Of a stretch of DNA of 64,000 bases, positions 32,919-45,307 are shown piece by piece. A program made the position numbers and the translations under genes. The stretch is taken from contig NC_133648.1 in the NCBI RefSeq assembly GCF_009905375.1, positions 307,474,565 to 307,538,564 of the forward strand. Reading direction: 5' to 3'. The notes beneath the pieces are model-generated. The model made no database searches. It saw nothing but the letters and a program-made list of their open reading frames with translations, and had not been told where the DNA came from. The stretch's first letter is position 1; the number at the start of each line of letters is the position of its first letter. This DNA is from Apium graveolens (lineage: Eukaryota; Streptophyta; Magnoliopsida; Apiales; Apiaceae).

Positions 32919-35900
32919 TGTAATAACCCCCAAAATTTTGAACTTTTTGTAACCCTTATGAATAGTGCTTTTGCTGAATGAGAAAAATTTTCATGCCACA
33001 CTATGTAGGGGTTCTGTTATGGATATTTTGAGATTTTATTAGTACTCTATATGGTATATAAGTGTATGTAAAGATCGTCAGAATCCAATTTCCGAACACT
33101 TTGATTTTTCCCGGAAATCCACTAGATACGAAAAGAATTGAGTATAAGGTAACAGGATAAAAAGGATTTAAATTAAAGGATTATAAGAGAGGATCATAAA
33201 AGGATTATAATGTATTGAGAAAGGTTAAGGAAACCCAAGTAATAAGATCCCGGGTATGATCCCTCAAACGATAAACGAAAGCAAAAGTTAAGCGAACCGT
33301 ATAACAGATGAGCGGTCATTAGGCAAACAATTAGGAAGTTAATCAAGGAGGTTAGGGATGATGAGGTCATCCAACCAATAAGAAGAGGTCAAGTAAGGGA
33401 TGATGACATCATAAGCATGACATAAGCATGACATAAGGGGAAGGAGATGTGGTTGATTTAAAACCAAACAAAGTCAAGGTTAGAAAGGTAATTACCCAAA
33501 AACAAAACAAAAACAACCAAGCTAGCCAAAACAAATCAAAGCAAACACAAAATTATTTCATTTCTTCAACATTGCTCTCGGCTTTTTCTTCTTTTCAAAG
33601 GAAGAAAAATCAAAAATCAAGTTCAAAGCATTGTTAAATCACAAGGTAATTATCTAAGGTTCCTTGTAAATAGATATGGATATCCTATAAGTTTAAGCTT
33701 CTAATTCCTTCACAATATCTTCCAATAAATCAAGGAAGAAGATGGTGAATAGTAACCTTCAAGAAATAACTTTGGTTTTCTTGATTTTTTAGGAAAGTTC
33801 AAGGTAGCTTAAGCATAGATCAAGGCTTCCATGGGCATTCCAAGGATCTTTCATTGATTAAAAGCTTCAAGGAAGGTATAACATCTCCAAACCCTAGATT
33901 TACTTTGTATATTAGGATGATTTTGATAATTATGGTAAAGAGTAGCTTGATGCTTGTTGGTTTAGAGTTTGGGTTGGAAAGGTAGTGAATTGAAGGTTGA
34001 AATCTTATGGTTTGGTTAAAGGACTTAAGTATAGTTTAAATTCAAGTTTAAGAATAAGTATAAATTGTTAATGTTAAGTTGATTGGGGCTGTTATGATGT
34101 AGTGAGGATGGATTTTGGTTGTATGGATGGATTGGGATTGATTGGTGGTTGAATTGGAATGGTATAAAATTGGGAAATCGCGTAAACATAGCCGTCGTAA
34201 TGTCCGATTTACTTTAGGCTGTTTTTGTTCTTAACATTAGGACCCGTGAACTCACTGCTAGGTTTTGACCATTGGCATGTTTAGATAGTTCATGTTACGA
34301 GCTTCTTTTTGATATGTGGTACGCTTGAATCTGATGTACGGTTTAAGAGAAACGACTGTTTTAAGTAACGGCGTTTCGCGACCGAACCATTACCCCTCGC
34401 CTTACGTTGAAACCTTGGTTAAGGACTTAAATGACTAATTGGGGTATGAAACATTTATGTAAAGTGTATTAGGCAGTTGGTAATACACTCGCGAAAGAAT
34501 CGTCTTAAAACCCTTAATGGTTAATTTATTAAAAATGGTGGAGCCGAGGGTACTCGAGCGACTTAAGTAAATAGTTAAGCGCGAAAGCGAACGTTAGGAC
34601 TCTAAATGGTTAAAGTCTAGTTTCTTAAGCGACCGGGGTTTAATTCTGACTTATGTTGTTGTTCATAGGTTATTGGACCCACTCTAAGCTTAAGTCTATC
34701 CGGGAGCACTCAGGCAAGTTTTCTACCCGTATAACTGTTGTTGTGATGTATATGTGTATATGCATGATCTTGCGATAAATGCATATTTGTTATTAGCAAA
34801 TTCTTGCGATATATTGTAGCATGTGATATGGTATATATGCATGTCTGTTTCATATTCTTGATTTATATATCTGTTGGTTCAATGCTTATAGTTGCATAAT
34901 ACCTATGCTAGAGATAAGCGGTATTTGAGTTTACCCTTAGTATAGGGGATCAAAAGGTGAATATATTTCTAAACTGTGAGTCGATGTTCCCGAGTATAAT
35001 ATATATATTTTCATATATATATGGTTATAGTTTTCAAAACTATTAATCGAATAAGGTTTATTCGATAACTTTAACTTTATTTTATTTAATGAATATTATT
35101 TATAATATTCATTCGAGGGCTTATGACTCAGTTATATTTTTTAATGAATATTATTTGAATATTCATTTGAGGATGTATGACTCTGTTTATTTTATTTAAT
35201 GAATATTATTTATAATATTCATTCGAGGGCTTGTGACTCAGTTATATTATTTAATGAATATTATTTGAATATTCATTTGAGGATGTATGACTCCGTTTAT
35301 TTTATTTAATGAATATTATTTATAATATTCATTCGAGGGCTTGTGACTCAGTTATATTATTTAATGAATATTATTTGAATATTCATTTGAGGATGTATGA
35401 CTCCGTTTATTTTATTTAATGAATATTATTTATAATATTCATTCGAGGGCTTGTGACTCAGTTATATTATTTAATGAATATTATTTGAATATTCATTTGA
35501 GGATGTATGACTCCGTTTATTTTATTTAATGAATATTAATTATAATATTCATTCGAGGTATTATGACTCCGCTTATTATTTAATAATATTCTTTATTTTA
35601 TTAAAGAATAATGTTTCGATAATCAAACTTATTTTCGATTATTCAAATAAAGATAGTACTTTCGTATAAGTATATCTTTGGTTATTTAATACTCATTTCA
35701 AGTATAAGTTTCACAACTTCTACTTCAAGTTATTTATATAGAGATTATCCTTATGGGAATATTATTTAATAATATTCAGATATTTTCTAATATACCGGGA
35801 CTGATTTACTTTATTAAATCAGCATTACTCCAAACACTCTTTAAAGTGTTTTCTAGTCTTCAAAATGATTTTTAAAGGTTAGAGCGGATCCCAAAACTCA

Positions 35901-37332
35901 TTTTCAAATTTAAGATCTTCCTTTTTGAAGGGGACTTGAATACTCGCTCAAAAATCTAAGGGATCCGGCTCTGTGGTGTATTTTATATTCGCAACAAGGT
36001 TGCTGTTTTGATAAATGAATTGATTACTTACCCAACGTTCGGGAAGTAAGTCCATCTAATTGAGTCGGCATAAGCGACAGGCCGGGGTACGGTCTATCAA
36101 AGTGTAAGTGGCTGGGTGGCAGTCCATCAACGCGTAAGAGGTCGGGTGGCGGTCCAGCACAAGGTCCTTATGTGGCCAGGGTGATGACCGGTGGGGGATT
36201 CATCCATCTACTAGTAGAAAAGGTTACTTATTGGTATCTTTGCCTGATCAGCAAGATATCAGGTTTATGCCAAAATTTCTTTTCTTTCCAAATTCATTGG
36301 ATATTGCAACTTTGTTCATACTTTACATGACAGAGGTTTTCAGGAAATGTATGAGAGATATATATAGGTGTATATATATATCGGGACTTAATGAAGTATC
36401 TCATAACTTCATTTCATTCAATAATATTTTAAAGATTGAATCTATTCAAGTATTATCTTGTAGTCTCATCTATGTGATGAACTTTTGAAACTAATTATAA
36501 CTTGAACGGTGGTAGTTCAAGTAGTATTTGGAAAAGATATAAGTATTTTGGAGTATCTTGTAACTTCATCTTTTAAATTTATATCTAGTAAATGATTTTC
36601 TTGTGCATGTCAAAGATTTTCGGAAAAACGTTGAGACAAGGTTAGATATATGAGATCACCTTGCAACGATATTTTTATACGGATATAAACTGGAACTCTG
36701 TGTATATTATACATGTCAGAGGATTTCAAAGATTGTGAAAAGTATATATGTATATATACTGAATATTTTGCGACTTCATCGCATTAAGATATCAAACTTT
36801 GTTCATTTCTTTTGACCAAGACTTTCATGAGTACTTTGGGAAGGCTCATATATTGTTAATCATTATACATATTATTTTGGTGGGCTTGCTGCTCACACTT
36901 GCTTTCTTCTTTCATCACACAACAACAGATAGAAAAAATGAACATGACCAAGCTCCCAATTCGCGAGCGGATAGGAAACGTTCCGCAGTTTCCTATAGGC
37001 ATTGATGTCGCTGTAGCTGAGGTAGGAACTACCAATAGGCTAGGCTTCAACTTTTGAAGTACCAGATTTATGTATATTTATGAATTGTAATAATGGCAAA
37101 GAAATGTAAATTATTCAGAAACCCTTTTAAGGTGTATTGGCAGATAATTGTGGAATAAAATGACTTGTGATTATTTTTGGATATTCATCTCTGAGACTAT
37201 AACTTGTGGTGTGTGTGTTTATTGTGGGGACACAGTACAGAGTAGTTGATTATTTATTAAGATTGGGTGTTATTAAGGGAAATGGAACTCGTGACAACCC
37301 GGATCCTCGACCCCGGATTTGGTGGTGTTACA
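32919..37332 (+). repeat. 3' LTR of the long-LTR gypsy (4414 bp)
   Basis: Nearly identical to 23023-27332. It differs by one extra 110-bp repeat unit, a few AT dinucleotides and scattered substitutions. It ends GGTGGTGTTACA, followed by TSD ATATG at 37333-37337. The ORF0 exon-1 copy is at 36938-37021. Confidence 0.93.
35076..35571. repeat. 110-bp tandem repeat (4 units plus a partial)
   Basis: Same unit as in the 5' LTR but with one more copy. Units 2-4 share the GGCTTGTGACTCAG variant, which points to recent duplication of a single unit. Confidence 0.9.
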
Positions 37333-37337
37333 ATATG
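37333..37337. repeat. target-site duplication ATATG (right copy)
   Basis: Pairs with 23018-23022. Beyond it the minus-strand Tat-type protease resumes. Confidence 0.92.
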
Positions 37338-37727
37338 GGGTATAGATTCTATAGCTTCGAAGGTTGACATGAATGGTCTTCCCTGGATAGCATTATATTG
37401 GCTCTCGATCCGAACCACATAGAACTTTACAGGCTTTTCAACAGTATATGGCAATTTTCCCAAAAGGACGGGAAGTGTTATCATACCTTTAAACTGTATT
37501 GGGTACCCTTTGAAGGCGTAGAGATGTATTTCGTTGCAGGGTTCTAACTGTTCTCCCGCCAGATTCACCTTGTAATAAGTCTTGTGGAACAGTATATTGG
37601 CCGAACTTCCCGTATTCACCAGCACTTTCAAAATTTTGTTCTGCCCAATTAGAGGGTTGATGATAAGAGGGTCCCCATGTGGGCGAATGACGTACTCATA
37701 ATCTTCTGTACTGAAAGTCATGGCCAT
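37338..37727 (-). pseudogene. Tat-type gypsy aspartic protease with mutated active site
   Basis: The frame reads GDPLIINPLIG..., then KVLVNTGSSANILFHKTYY and FKGMITLPVLLG, the usual order for plant Tat proteases, and runs into the insertion point. The catalytic Asp of D-T-G is replaced by Asn (VNTGSS), which would abolish activity. The codon change is a single G to A. The protein would have processed the polyprotein. Its C-terminus is separated from RT by the inserted element. Confidence 0.85.
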
Positions 37728-37869
37728 GTGGGGCTTAACCTGGCCGAACTGATAGAGGTTTTACACTTGTATAACGTACTTCTTCTTTGTTGTCTTACTA
37801 TCCATGTCCAGCACACTGCCTCCAGATATTGTCTTCATTTCGCCCGTAATCCTGTCTATGCGCTCGGGC

Positions 37870-39440
37870 TCTACACATTCTGATTCTTCTTAATTATCCT
37901 TCGGCCCCAGTCTGTGTCTCAGATCTTGGATGAACTGATTAAGTTCACCTTCTTTGATCATTCGCTGGATTAGCTTTTTGAGATAATAGCATTCGTCAGT
38001 GTTATGCCCCTTGTCTCTGTGATAATTGCAGTACTTATCAGGGTTCCTCTTATGGTTTGGTACTTTCATTTTAGCTAGCTCATGGAGAATCTTGGAGATT
38101 GGCGCATTCAGGGTTCCTCTTATGGTTTGGTACTTATCAGGCTGAACGAACCCAGGCTTGCCTTTCATCTCATGGAGATCTTGGAGATTGGTGCATTTAG
38201 GGTGCTGAATACAACCGAATCTCTGTCTCGGCGTTGTTCGGCTCCTGAGTTAGTTTCCTTACTTTCTTCTTTTCTAGTATCTCTTCGGTCATTCCCTGAT
38301 CTTGAGTTTCGTATCTTTTTACTCACTTCGATCGGTCATCCCTTCAGGAGTCTTTTTATCCCCCCAATACTTTCCATCTTTCGGCGAATGTTCTTGCCCC
38401 TCACATATATCAATTAGGGATTTGGGGGGGGGAATTGTAAAGAGAGGAGCAAATCTTTTTACCTTTGTAGGGGTTCAGCCCCACCGTTAGGAAGCCCATA
38501 GCCTTAAATTTGTCTAGATTCATGACCATTACAACTTATTCCTTGAACCGAGCCAAAAAATTACCTAGCTCTTCGTTCGCCCTCTGTCGACAGTGGACCA
38601 AGGCTTCAGTGTCCTTCGCTTTTCAGCATAAATGGGAGTAATACTTTAGAAACTTTCTCTGCAGTTGCTCATACGACCCGATGGACCTGGGCTTGAGGGA
38701 TTTGTACCACATCGAGGCTGGTCCCTTCAGATAGCTCTTGAATATTTTGCAGAGCATGATGTCTATGCCCCATCCCAATCATCAGCAACCCGTATTTTTC
38801 ACAATGGTCCTCTGGGTCACCCTTCCCATTAAACTCACTAATATATGTGAACTGCCTTTCCTCGCTTGGGGGGTCGATACTGTTCAAGTTCTTCGGTCAC
38901 AATCGACTCTCGATCGACCCGTCTATCGCTAAACATAGCGTTTTTCCAGGCGAGTGAGTCGGATTCGGGACCCATTAGGCTCTTCGTCCGAATCAAATGA
39001 AAAGTGTTGCTTCGTTCACTTTCTTCTGGGGTGCGAATTAGAGTCAGACTCATCTTCTTCATCATACCCCCTACGGTCTTTCCTGTGCTTGGCGGTTTTC
39101 TTTGGTTCATCAGCATGCATTGCTTCTCGCAGTGCTTTCTCTTATAACCTAATTTCCTCTCTCTGGAGCTAGAGAGCTTTCAGTCGTAATGCATCGACCT
39201 CTCTTTGCTTTGCTCGGGCCTCTGCTTCTTTCTCTACTTGGTCATCTTTTTCCTTGCCCCTTCTCCGAGCCTAACTTCTCTGCACGGATCTTTATGAGCA
39301 GGGCCTCTTCTTCGGGAGTCAGCTTGATGACTTCGTCAGCATCCACAAGGGTGGACGTCTATCCTCCGTCGTGAAGAGGAAAACCAGATGGTGGTGTTTG
39401 CTGAGAAATTATATTTGTCATTGTATCAATACCTCGTTAG
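37870..39440 (-). pseudogene. Tat-type gypsy gag, broken
   Basis: In several frames the following are readable. An N-terminal acidic/basic region lies at 39440-38900. The capsid domain (38870-38490) has FNGKGDPEDHCEKYGLLM, LKPRSIGSYEQLQRKFLKYY and HCRQRANEELGNFLARFKE. A C-terminal zinc-finger-like motif is CNYHRDKGHNTDECYYLKKLI (about 38040-37960). These belong to the retrotransposon gag family and form the particle core. Frameshifts and stops are frequent, and a local duplication (38040-38200) disrupts the region before the zinc motif. Confidence 0.85.
38044..38200. repeat. tandem duplication of about 75 bp inside gag
   Basis: AGGGTTCCTCTTATGGTTTG occurs at about 38041 and 38108, and CATGGAGA(A)TCTTGGAGATTGG occurs at about 38080 and 38171. 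The copies are nearly identical, so the duplication is younger than most damage in this element. Confidence 0.75.
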
Positions 39441-39452
39441 TGATTGTTGTGT

Positions 39453-39468
39453 CCCACAGACGGCGCCA
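39453..39468 (-). promoter_or_regulatory. primer-binding site of the Tat-type gypsy
   Basis: TGGCGCCGTCTGTGGG on the minus strand, two bases after the LTR end. This non-Met primer site type is seen in plant Tat elements. Which tRNA it matches was not verified. Confidence 0.8.
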
Positions 39469-39470
39469 AA

Positions 39471-39917
39471 TGTTACGCCCAGATCTTCTTGGGGATGAAT
39501 GAACAGGCTTCGGCCCCTCAGGAACTGCCTTCGACTGCCACCTGAAAGGGAAGAGAATGGGAGGGATTGTCCCCCCGAATCACCTCCGGTGTGAGAATAG
39601 GAATCTGGATGTAAAGTGGTTTAATGGAATACAAGAAAAGTAGAGAGTGTTTGAGAGAATGAGTGTGTAATTATCTATTTCTTACTTTCCAAGGAGTTTT
39701 ATACCCGATTCCTTCATTAATGTCTCGTCCATTACACCTTTATCATTAAGATGAGCGAATAAGGGGGCATTTTGATTGAGTGATCCCAACGGTTGTGATA
39801 AAAGTGGGTCACGATCTGCTTGGCTGACTGGGTCTCTGATTTATATTCCGGTCGGGTCATCGGCCCAATATCTAATGGGCCTTCGGTCGGTGGCCCGTAT
39901 TGGGCCCATAGCCAACA
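39471..39917 (-). repeat. 5' LTR of the Tat-type gypsy (447 bp)
   Basis: Minus-strand ends are TGTTGGCTATGG and GGGCGTAACA. GC-richer words (GGCCCAATA, GGGCCTTCGG) distinguish it from neighbours. The right boundary is inferred from the TG terminus, with CTTGT (39918-39922) as the presumed target duplication. The other LTR is outside the window. Confidence 0.75.
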
Positions 39918-40515
39918 CTTGTATTGAAGCAATAAAGTTTGCTAAACTTTGGTTTTGCAGCAATTCAACTTTCTAATAATATCAGATTTTATATAACCTG
40001 TCATATAATAATTAAAGAGAAACAACTCTCTGATTTTTATTAAAAGGCATTTGCAGATCTACAACCCTTTTTAAATAGTTTAGAAAACTAAGAGATAAAC
40101 TATAAATGTAACAATTTTGACTTTTGGATATGCACAACACAACAACATATAAACTCGTATCTGGAGAGTTTGTTTCAGCTTAAACTTTCTTTAGTCTGAC
40201 TTGGTCACATTGACAGCAGGCAAATCAGGTTCTGTAACGCGCCCCCTCAAAATTGGCGTTCCATCAGCAACGACGATTTTGAATCGAAGCAAGTTAAACC
40301 GAGTACGATGAAGTGGCTTTTTGAGGAAGTCTTCTAGTTGATCCTTCGTATTAATACGAAAGATAGTAACCAACCCTTTTGAAACCAAATCACGAACAAA
40401 GTGAAGATCAATGGCAATGTGTTTCATGCGTGAATGATAAATCATATGGAGAGACAGGTGTGTAGCACCCATATAATCACATAATATTTGAGATGTACCA
40501 CGAAGTGGTACTTGA
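39918..40515 (-). pseudogene. copia remnant: RNase H end, polypurine tract and partial 3' LTR
   Basis: The minus strand encodes the end of a copia RNase H (ILCDYMGATHLS, HSRMKHIAIDLHFVRD, DQLEDFLKKPL) with a terminal PILRGRV typical of a copia lineage different from SIRE. The purine-rich tract TTGAGGGGGCG overlaps the end of the ORF (about 40239-40250). The sequence left of it to 39918 is then part of the 3' LTR (about 320 bp). It is cut on the right at 40516 by the long LTR, and on the left by the Tat-type 5' LTR. Confidence 0.75.
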
Positions 40516-43500
40516 TGTAACACCCCCAAATCCAGGGTCAGGGATCTGGGTCGTTACACTACCATCCAATCATATAATACCTGCATTAACTCAACCATGC
40601 AAATAATACAAAACCAATTGACCCCAATCTCTTACACACACAAGTTATAGCCTTAGAAACGATTCACAAAAAAAGCATTAGTTATTACAACCCAATGTAC
40701 TAATCAAGATCTTATACTATAACACAACATCTACCTGAAGTTATATTTACAAAAAAAAAAAATATTTATACATAAGTCTTTCTATCACTAGTTGCACTTA
40801 CGCAACTTGCTTCTGCCTTAACTAGTCTGAACTGGACCACCTCAGAGTTTAATCTTCCACTTCTGTTCCTCGTAGTATGGTAAAAAAAGACTATATTCTC
40901 TAGGCACTGAAAGATTTAATATAATAAAGCAAGGGTGACCAAAAGAATGCTCAGCAAGTAATCCCCCACAAAATAAATATTTTCACAACTTGTAAAGTTT
41001 ACAAATTTAAAAACCTTTATTGGTATAACAACCAAAATGTGTTAGGCATATCTTTTGATTTCAAAATACCATAAGGTTCAAAATACTATATGAGGGATAG
41101 TAACATTCCCCAATTTTTGAGAATAACATACAGTTCCAAAATACTGTATAAAGGGAGCAATAAAGCCCAAAATAATATATATCTGATCAGCGATGTATAT
41201 AACATTCTCATTATATTTCTGAAAACCTTTCCCATGCAAATATGAATAAAGTTTCAATATATTCTAAAAGATGAAGTTACAAGGTACTTCATTAAATGGA
41301 CTTTTCATAGTCATTGCAAACTATTGTTAAGCAATTGTAAATAGAGTTTTGTAATTTATAAGACAACTTCACAAGGCGGGTTAATATACCTAACCTTGTC
41401 TTAATAGTATTTAGAAATCCCTTGATAAGGTATAGCTCAATTTTTCTTTTCTAACATAAAAATAATGTTACACAATACTTCAAAATATTTCCTTTTTCGG
41501 AAAACCACTGAGAAACCTTTGTTATCTCATTATAATTATATTTCTCAAAAACATCTTTTACAACTGAAGTTACGAGTTACTTCATTTCAAAACATCTATT
41601 TTGAATGTTCGACCCTACCAACCCTTATCAGTCACCCTTGTCGGGTGTTCTTGATAATGTCGCAGAAAATATCCATTCCGGATGATGAACTAATTCTGGA
41701 GCAATCACGCACCCGGTTGTACGACGTACGATGATCAATCGTATTCAATACAACCAACATTCTTCTACTAGTAGTGGAGAATAGTCGGATTTATTTGTCG
41801 ACCGATCGTTGAATCTCCAACAGGACATAACAGCGATCGCTGAACGTATAGGCCACTCATGAGCCAAATATATAAATTGCTGGACCGTACGCGACTACGG
41901 CCTCTTACGCCTCTCCTAGTTCAAATAAAATCCATGACTCTATAACGTAAAGTTCGTCTCCCTAATCCCCGAGTAAGAACTCGTTAATAGGACTCCACGC
42001 AGAAGTCGTATCAGTTTGGAAGAGGGAACTAACCAATATTTCCCAAGCGATACTTGTTAATGGATTAAACTTGTTCCATAGCTTACTCCCCGAGTGTTGG
42101 GTGAGTAGTAAAATCTTTTCTCTTTATCCCTCAGCAACCCCTCTTGTGAGTTCATAAACTTTTTCTGAGTAGGACTCCCTGTTTTGAGCGAATACTTAAA
42201 TCTGCTTCTTAAGATTTAAGTTGAAAATAGATTTTGGGATCCTCTCCTTCACTTATAAAATTTCCCATATTAGGGTTTTGAAAAATATTCTTTGAACAAT
42301 ATATTTCTCTTTTAAATCTCCATTAAAAATATTGATTAAGGAATACTTAAAAAATGTTTGGAGTTACCCTCCCTTTTAAATGAATATTTGGAAATAATAT
42401 TCATTAAATAATAATAATATTTATTTGTAAGTAAAGTATTTCATTTGAAAGTTTGAAATAATACTTCACTAAATAAATAACTGTACTCGTTTGAAATATA
42501 ACCGTATTTGGATGTTTGAAATAGGGTTCACTCTCTAAGTGACCTCTCGAATAACTCTTATTCGAATATAAAGTTTGAAAGCTATTCATAACTTTTTCGG
42601 GAACATCGTCTCCCGGTTCAAAGTACTATGCTCAAATCATTTTCCCCCAATACTAAGGGTATTTGCAGAAACTAGCTTATAATCGTCATAAGCATTCTTA
42701 ACATATATTTTTATCATTTCACTATACTCAAAACACTATGAGTAATCATTTTCAAAACATGCATGCATCCAGATTATACTATACTTGTAAACAGTAGCAT
42801 CACAACAACAGTAATTGGTTTTGAAAATTTGCTTCATAAGAATCAATTATACTTTGATAATCAAGGTTTAGTTTTAAGAAACTTGTTGTGCATGAACAAC
42901 AGTAGTATGTTTTAATATGTAAAACATAGGGTTAGAAAACTTGCCTGGAGTCCAAAATACGTTTCAAGGCTTCTTACAGTCCTTAATGTCCTCAGAGCTC
43001 CACTGGCTCTAAATGGTTCTATCAACTGATGTAATAATCTTAATTAGCTTCAATATCTAATAAACAACTAAGAAATATAATCAACTCCATTAACTTATTA
43101 CTTTCCAAGACCTCGATACTAATCCACAAACCTATATTGAGTCCATCAAGACAAGTACGACTTATACTTAATCTATGGTCTTTACTCTCATACTCTATAC
43201 TACTAGGTAGTCATGATAATCCTCAAAAAATTTCATGTTTTAATCGATTTGAAACTAACCTTTTATCTTGGTCAGAGCGGATGGTCAAAGTAGTGCATCT
43301 AGAGTTGACTTTCCTCAGAGTTACTATTACGCGACTCGCACTCTGACTATTTTAATAAATCAAAGAATTTATATTTAAATATGAAACCACTTCCAAAATC
43401 TTTTTGGGTATTTTTAATATTTATCAAAAAAGTTTCGTTTCGAAAATAAGAGTTTAACTCGATGAAAGGTATTTTAGAAGTTGTCTTTTACAGAGTTTTA

Positions 43501-45290
43501 CTATTCACGCCACTTTCACTAAAACTTCATTTTCTCCCAAACCGTTAATCGAAAGGATGCACCGTTTTTGCGTGGATGATCTATAGATCATCTAGAACAA
43601 AATTTCAAAAAAAAAATTCTGGGCAGAGGGGTCAATTTTCCCGAATTAGCAGTTTTTGGGCAGTAGACGTTTTAGGTAATCCCACTTTGCGCAGTCTTGA
43701 CTTCTACATTTTCATAAAATAGAAAAATAAAATTTTTAACGTGAAAACTTCACGAGGTACTTACTAACTGACTTTAACATTATACTAAAAACTTTCATGA
43801 TCAACCAAGTCTTTTACGGTTTTCGAAAACAGTTTAAAGTTGGGCGTTTGGTAAGCGTGGCGTCACGAAATGCCGTTTACTAAAACGATCGTTTCTCCTA
43901 AACCGTAAATTCGATTTAAGCGATCCATATTCCAAAACGAAGATGAAAATATGTTCTATCTTAACGTGGCAGTAATGAGTATAACCAGTGGGGGTTTTGA
44001 GTCCGAATGTTACACACACAACAGGGGATTAAAAAATCGGACATTATAACTTTATGTTTACTGTCATTCCAAGAGTTTCAATCTTTGACATCCATTCAAT
44101 AATCAACCCAAGAATCAACAACTCTACTTTATCCTTAAAACAATCTCAAGAACATAATCTAAAACTCAATTTTCATCAACTCAAGGTTTCCACCATTAAA
44201 ACATGCTTAATCATGGTTCAAGGTAATAGTCCTTAGCATACATGTACTAAAACATAACTATCATCAAACCCAATCATAAACATCAAAGTAAACTAATAGG
44301 GAGAGGTGCTTATACCTTCCTTGGAGCTTTTAATACTTTTACAAAGGCCTAAGTACCCTTGGATGATCCTTAAACAATCTTAATATGCTATAAACTTCAA
44401 TACAAAACCAAGAACACAATATGGTTACTATTATACCTAACTGTAAATCATGAAAAACAAGTTTGAAAATCAAGAAGGCGAGGAGAGTGGTTACCCTATA
44501 TGCATAGAGCTTCTCGAGGGCTTCGATTTTACTAGTAGAACGCGCGAATCGGCTAAGGGAAATTCAAGATACAAGCTTTTCTTTCTCCTCCATTTTTACT
44601 CTCCTTTCCTCTCGGGTTTTTCATGAAAAAAAGGATGAAGTAGTCTTTGGCTTGCTTGGTTGATTTTGAATAATGTGTCCAAATGTGTGGTTTGATAATA
44701 TCTATACTAATCCACTTGTTTAAAGTGATTACATCATCTTAGTGACATCATTCCCTTGCCAAGTGTTGGCTAATTGTGGTGGATGGTATCTTAAGCTCTT
44801 AACCACTTGTTTTAGCTTCTCTTGGAAGCTTTATCCCCATACTACTTGCATGCATACGTCTTTGATCATTAAATTATTTTACGGCTCGTTTATCGCTCAA
44901 TATCGTTGACCGTTTGAGGGAATATATCCGTGATTTTATTGTTAGGGGTTTACTAGATACTCCTTGGTATCTTTTATTCCTTCATTAATCCTATTCTATA
45001 ATCCTTGGGTTTAAATCCTTCAATCTTAACATTGTCTACTTAATTCCTTTAGTGTCTGGTGGAATCTCGGGAAAAATATAAGTGCCCATCTTCGATTTCT
45101 GACGGCTTTTACATACACTTATTTTCATCAGTTAACACTAATACGGACTCCGAATTTCCATAAAAGAACTCCTATATAAGGTGGTCTGATAATATTCCAC
45201 AATCAACAAAGTTACCAATCATCAGGGTTTTAAAGCAAAATCACTATTCATAAAAAAAATTCATTTAGTCCAAAATTTCAGGTTATTACA
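40516..45290 (-). repeat. 3' LTR of the minus-strand long-LTR gypsy (4775 bp)
   Basis: On the plus strand it begins TGTAACACCCCCAAATCC, the reverse complement of the end of the 23023 LTR family, and ends GGTTATTACA. Homology to the other long LTRs is patchy but clear, for example CTCCTAAACCGTAAATTCG (43897) and AAGTACTATGCTCAAATC next to a CATCGTCTCCCGG block. No tandem 110-bp array is present. No substantial ORF. At 4.8 kb it is the longest LTR in the window. CTTGA (40511-40515) is the presumed target site copy. Confidence 0.85.
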
Positions 45291-45307
45291 GTCTCCCCTC
45301 CTTAAAA
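45291..45307 (-). promoter_or_regulatory. polypurine tract of the minus-strand long-LTR gypsy
   Basis: TTTTAAGGAGGGGAGAC on the minus strand, next to the LTR start; identical to the tract at 32902. Confidence 0.88.

Larger units (their letters stand above)
23023..37332 (+). mobile_element. complete gypsy element with 4.3-4.4-kb LTRs and a degenerate core (probably non-autonomous)
   Basis: A 14,310-bp element with perfect TSD ATATG, a tRNA-Met primer site after the left LTR, a polypurine tract before the right LTR and ends TGTAATAACC...GGTGTTACA. Over the first 870 bp the two LTRs differ at only about 10 positions by hand count. Differences elsewhere are mainly repeat-copy changes. In contrast the 5.6-kb core contains only broken pieces of gag and pol with stops every few dozen codons and an out-of-order RNase H/integrase segment. 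It was therefore probably already defective when it moved. LTR ends resemble those of the minus-strand element starting at 40516. Confidence 0.93.
20968..39917 (-). mobile_element. Tat/Retand-type Ty3/gypsy element, 3' end missing, split by a long-LTR gypsy
   Basis: On the minus strand the parts are the 5' LTR (39917-39471), primer site, gag (about 39440-37870), protease (37727-37338), then after the inserted element RT, RNase H and a second RNase H (23017-20973). The plant Tat clade is recognised by DYTDLNKA(F)PKDHYPLPSID and by the extra archaeal-type RNase H. The 3' part is cut where the old copia's 3' LTR begins, and the rest lies outside the window. It carries many stops and frameshifts. 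Confidence 0.88.

Noticed and set aside
44054..44236. 60-codon ORF in the 4.8-kb LTR
   Set aside because: No motif, no counterpart in related LTRs, and length is within chance for AT-rich sequence.
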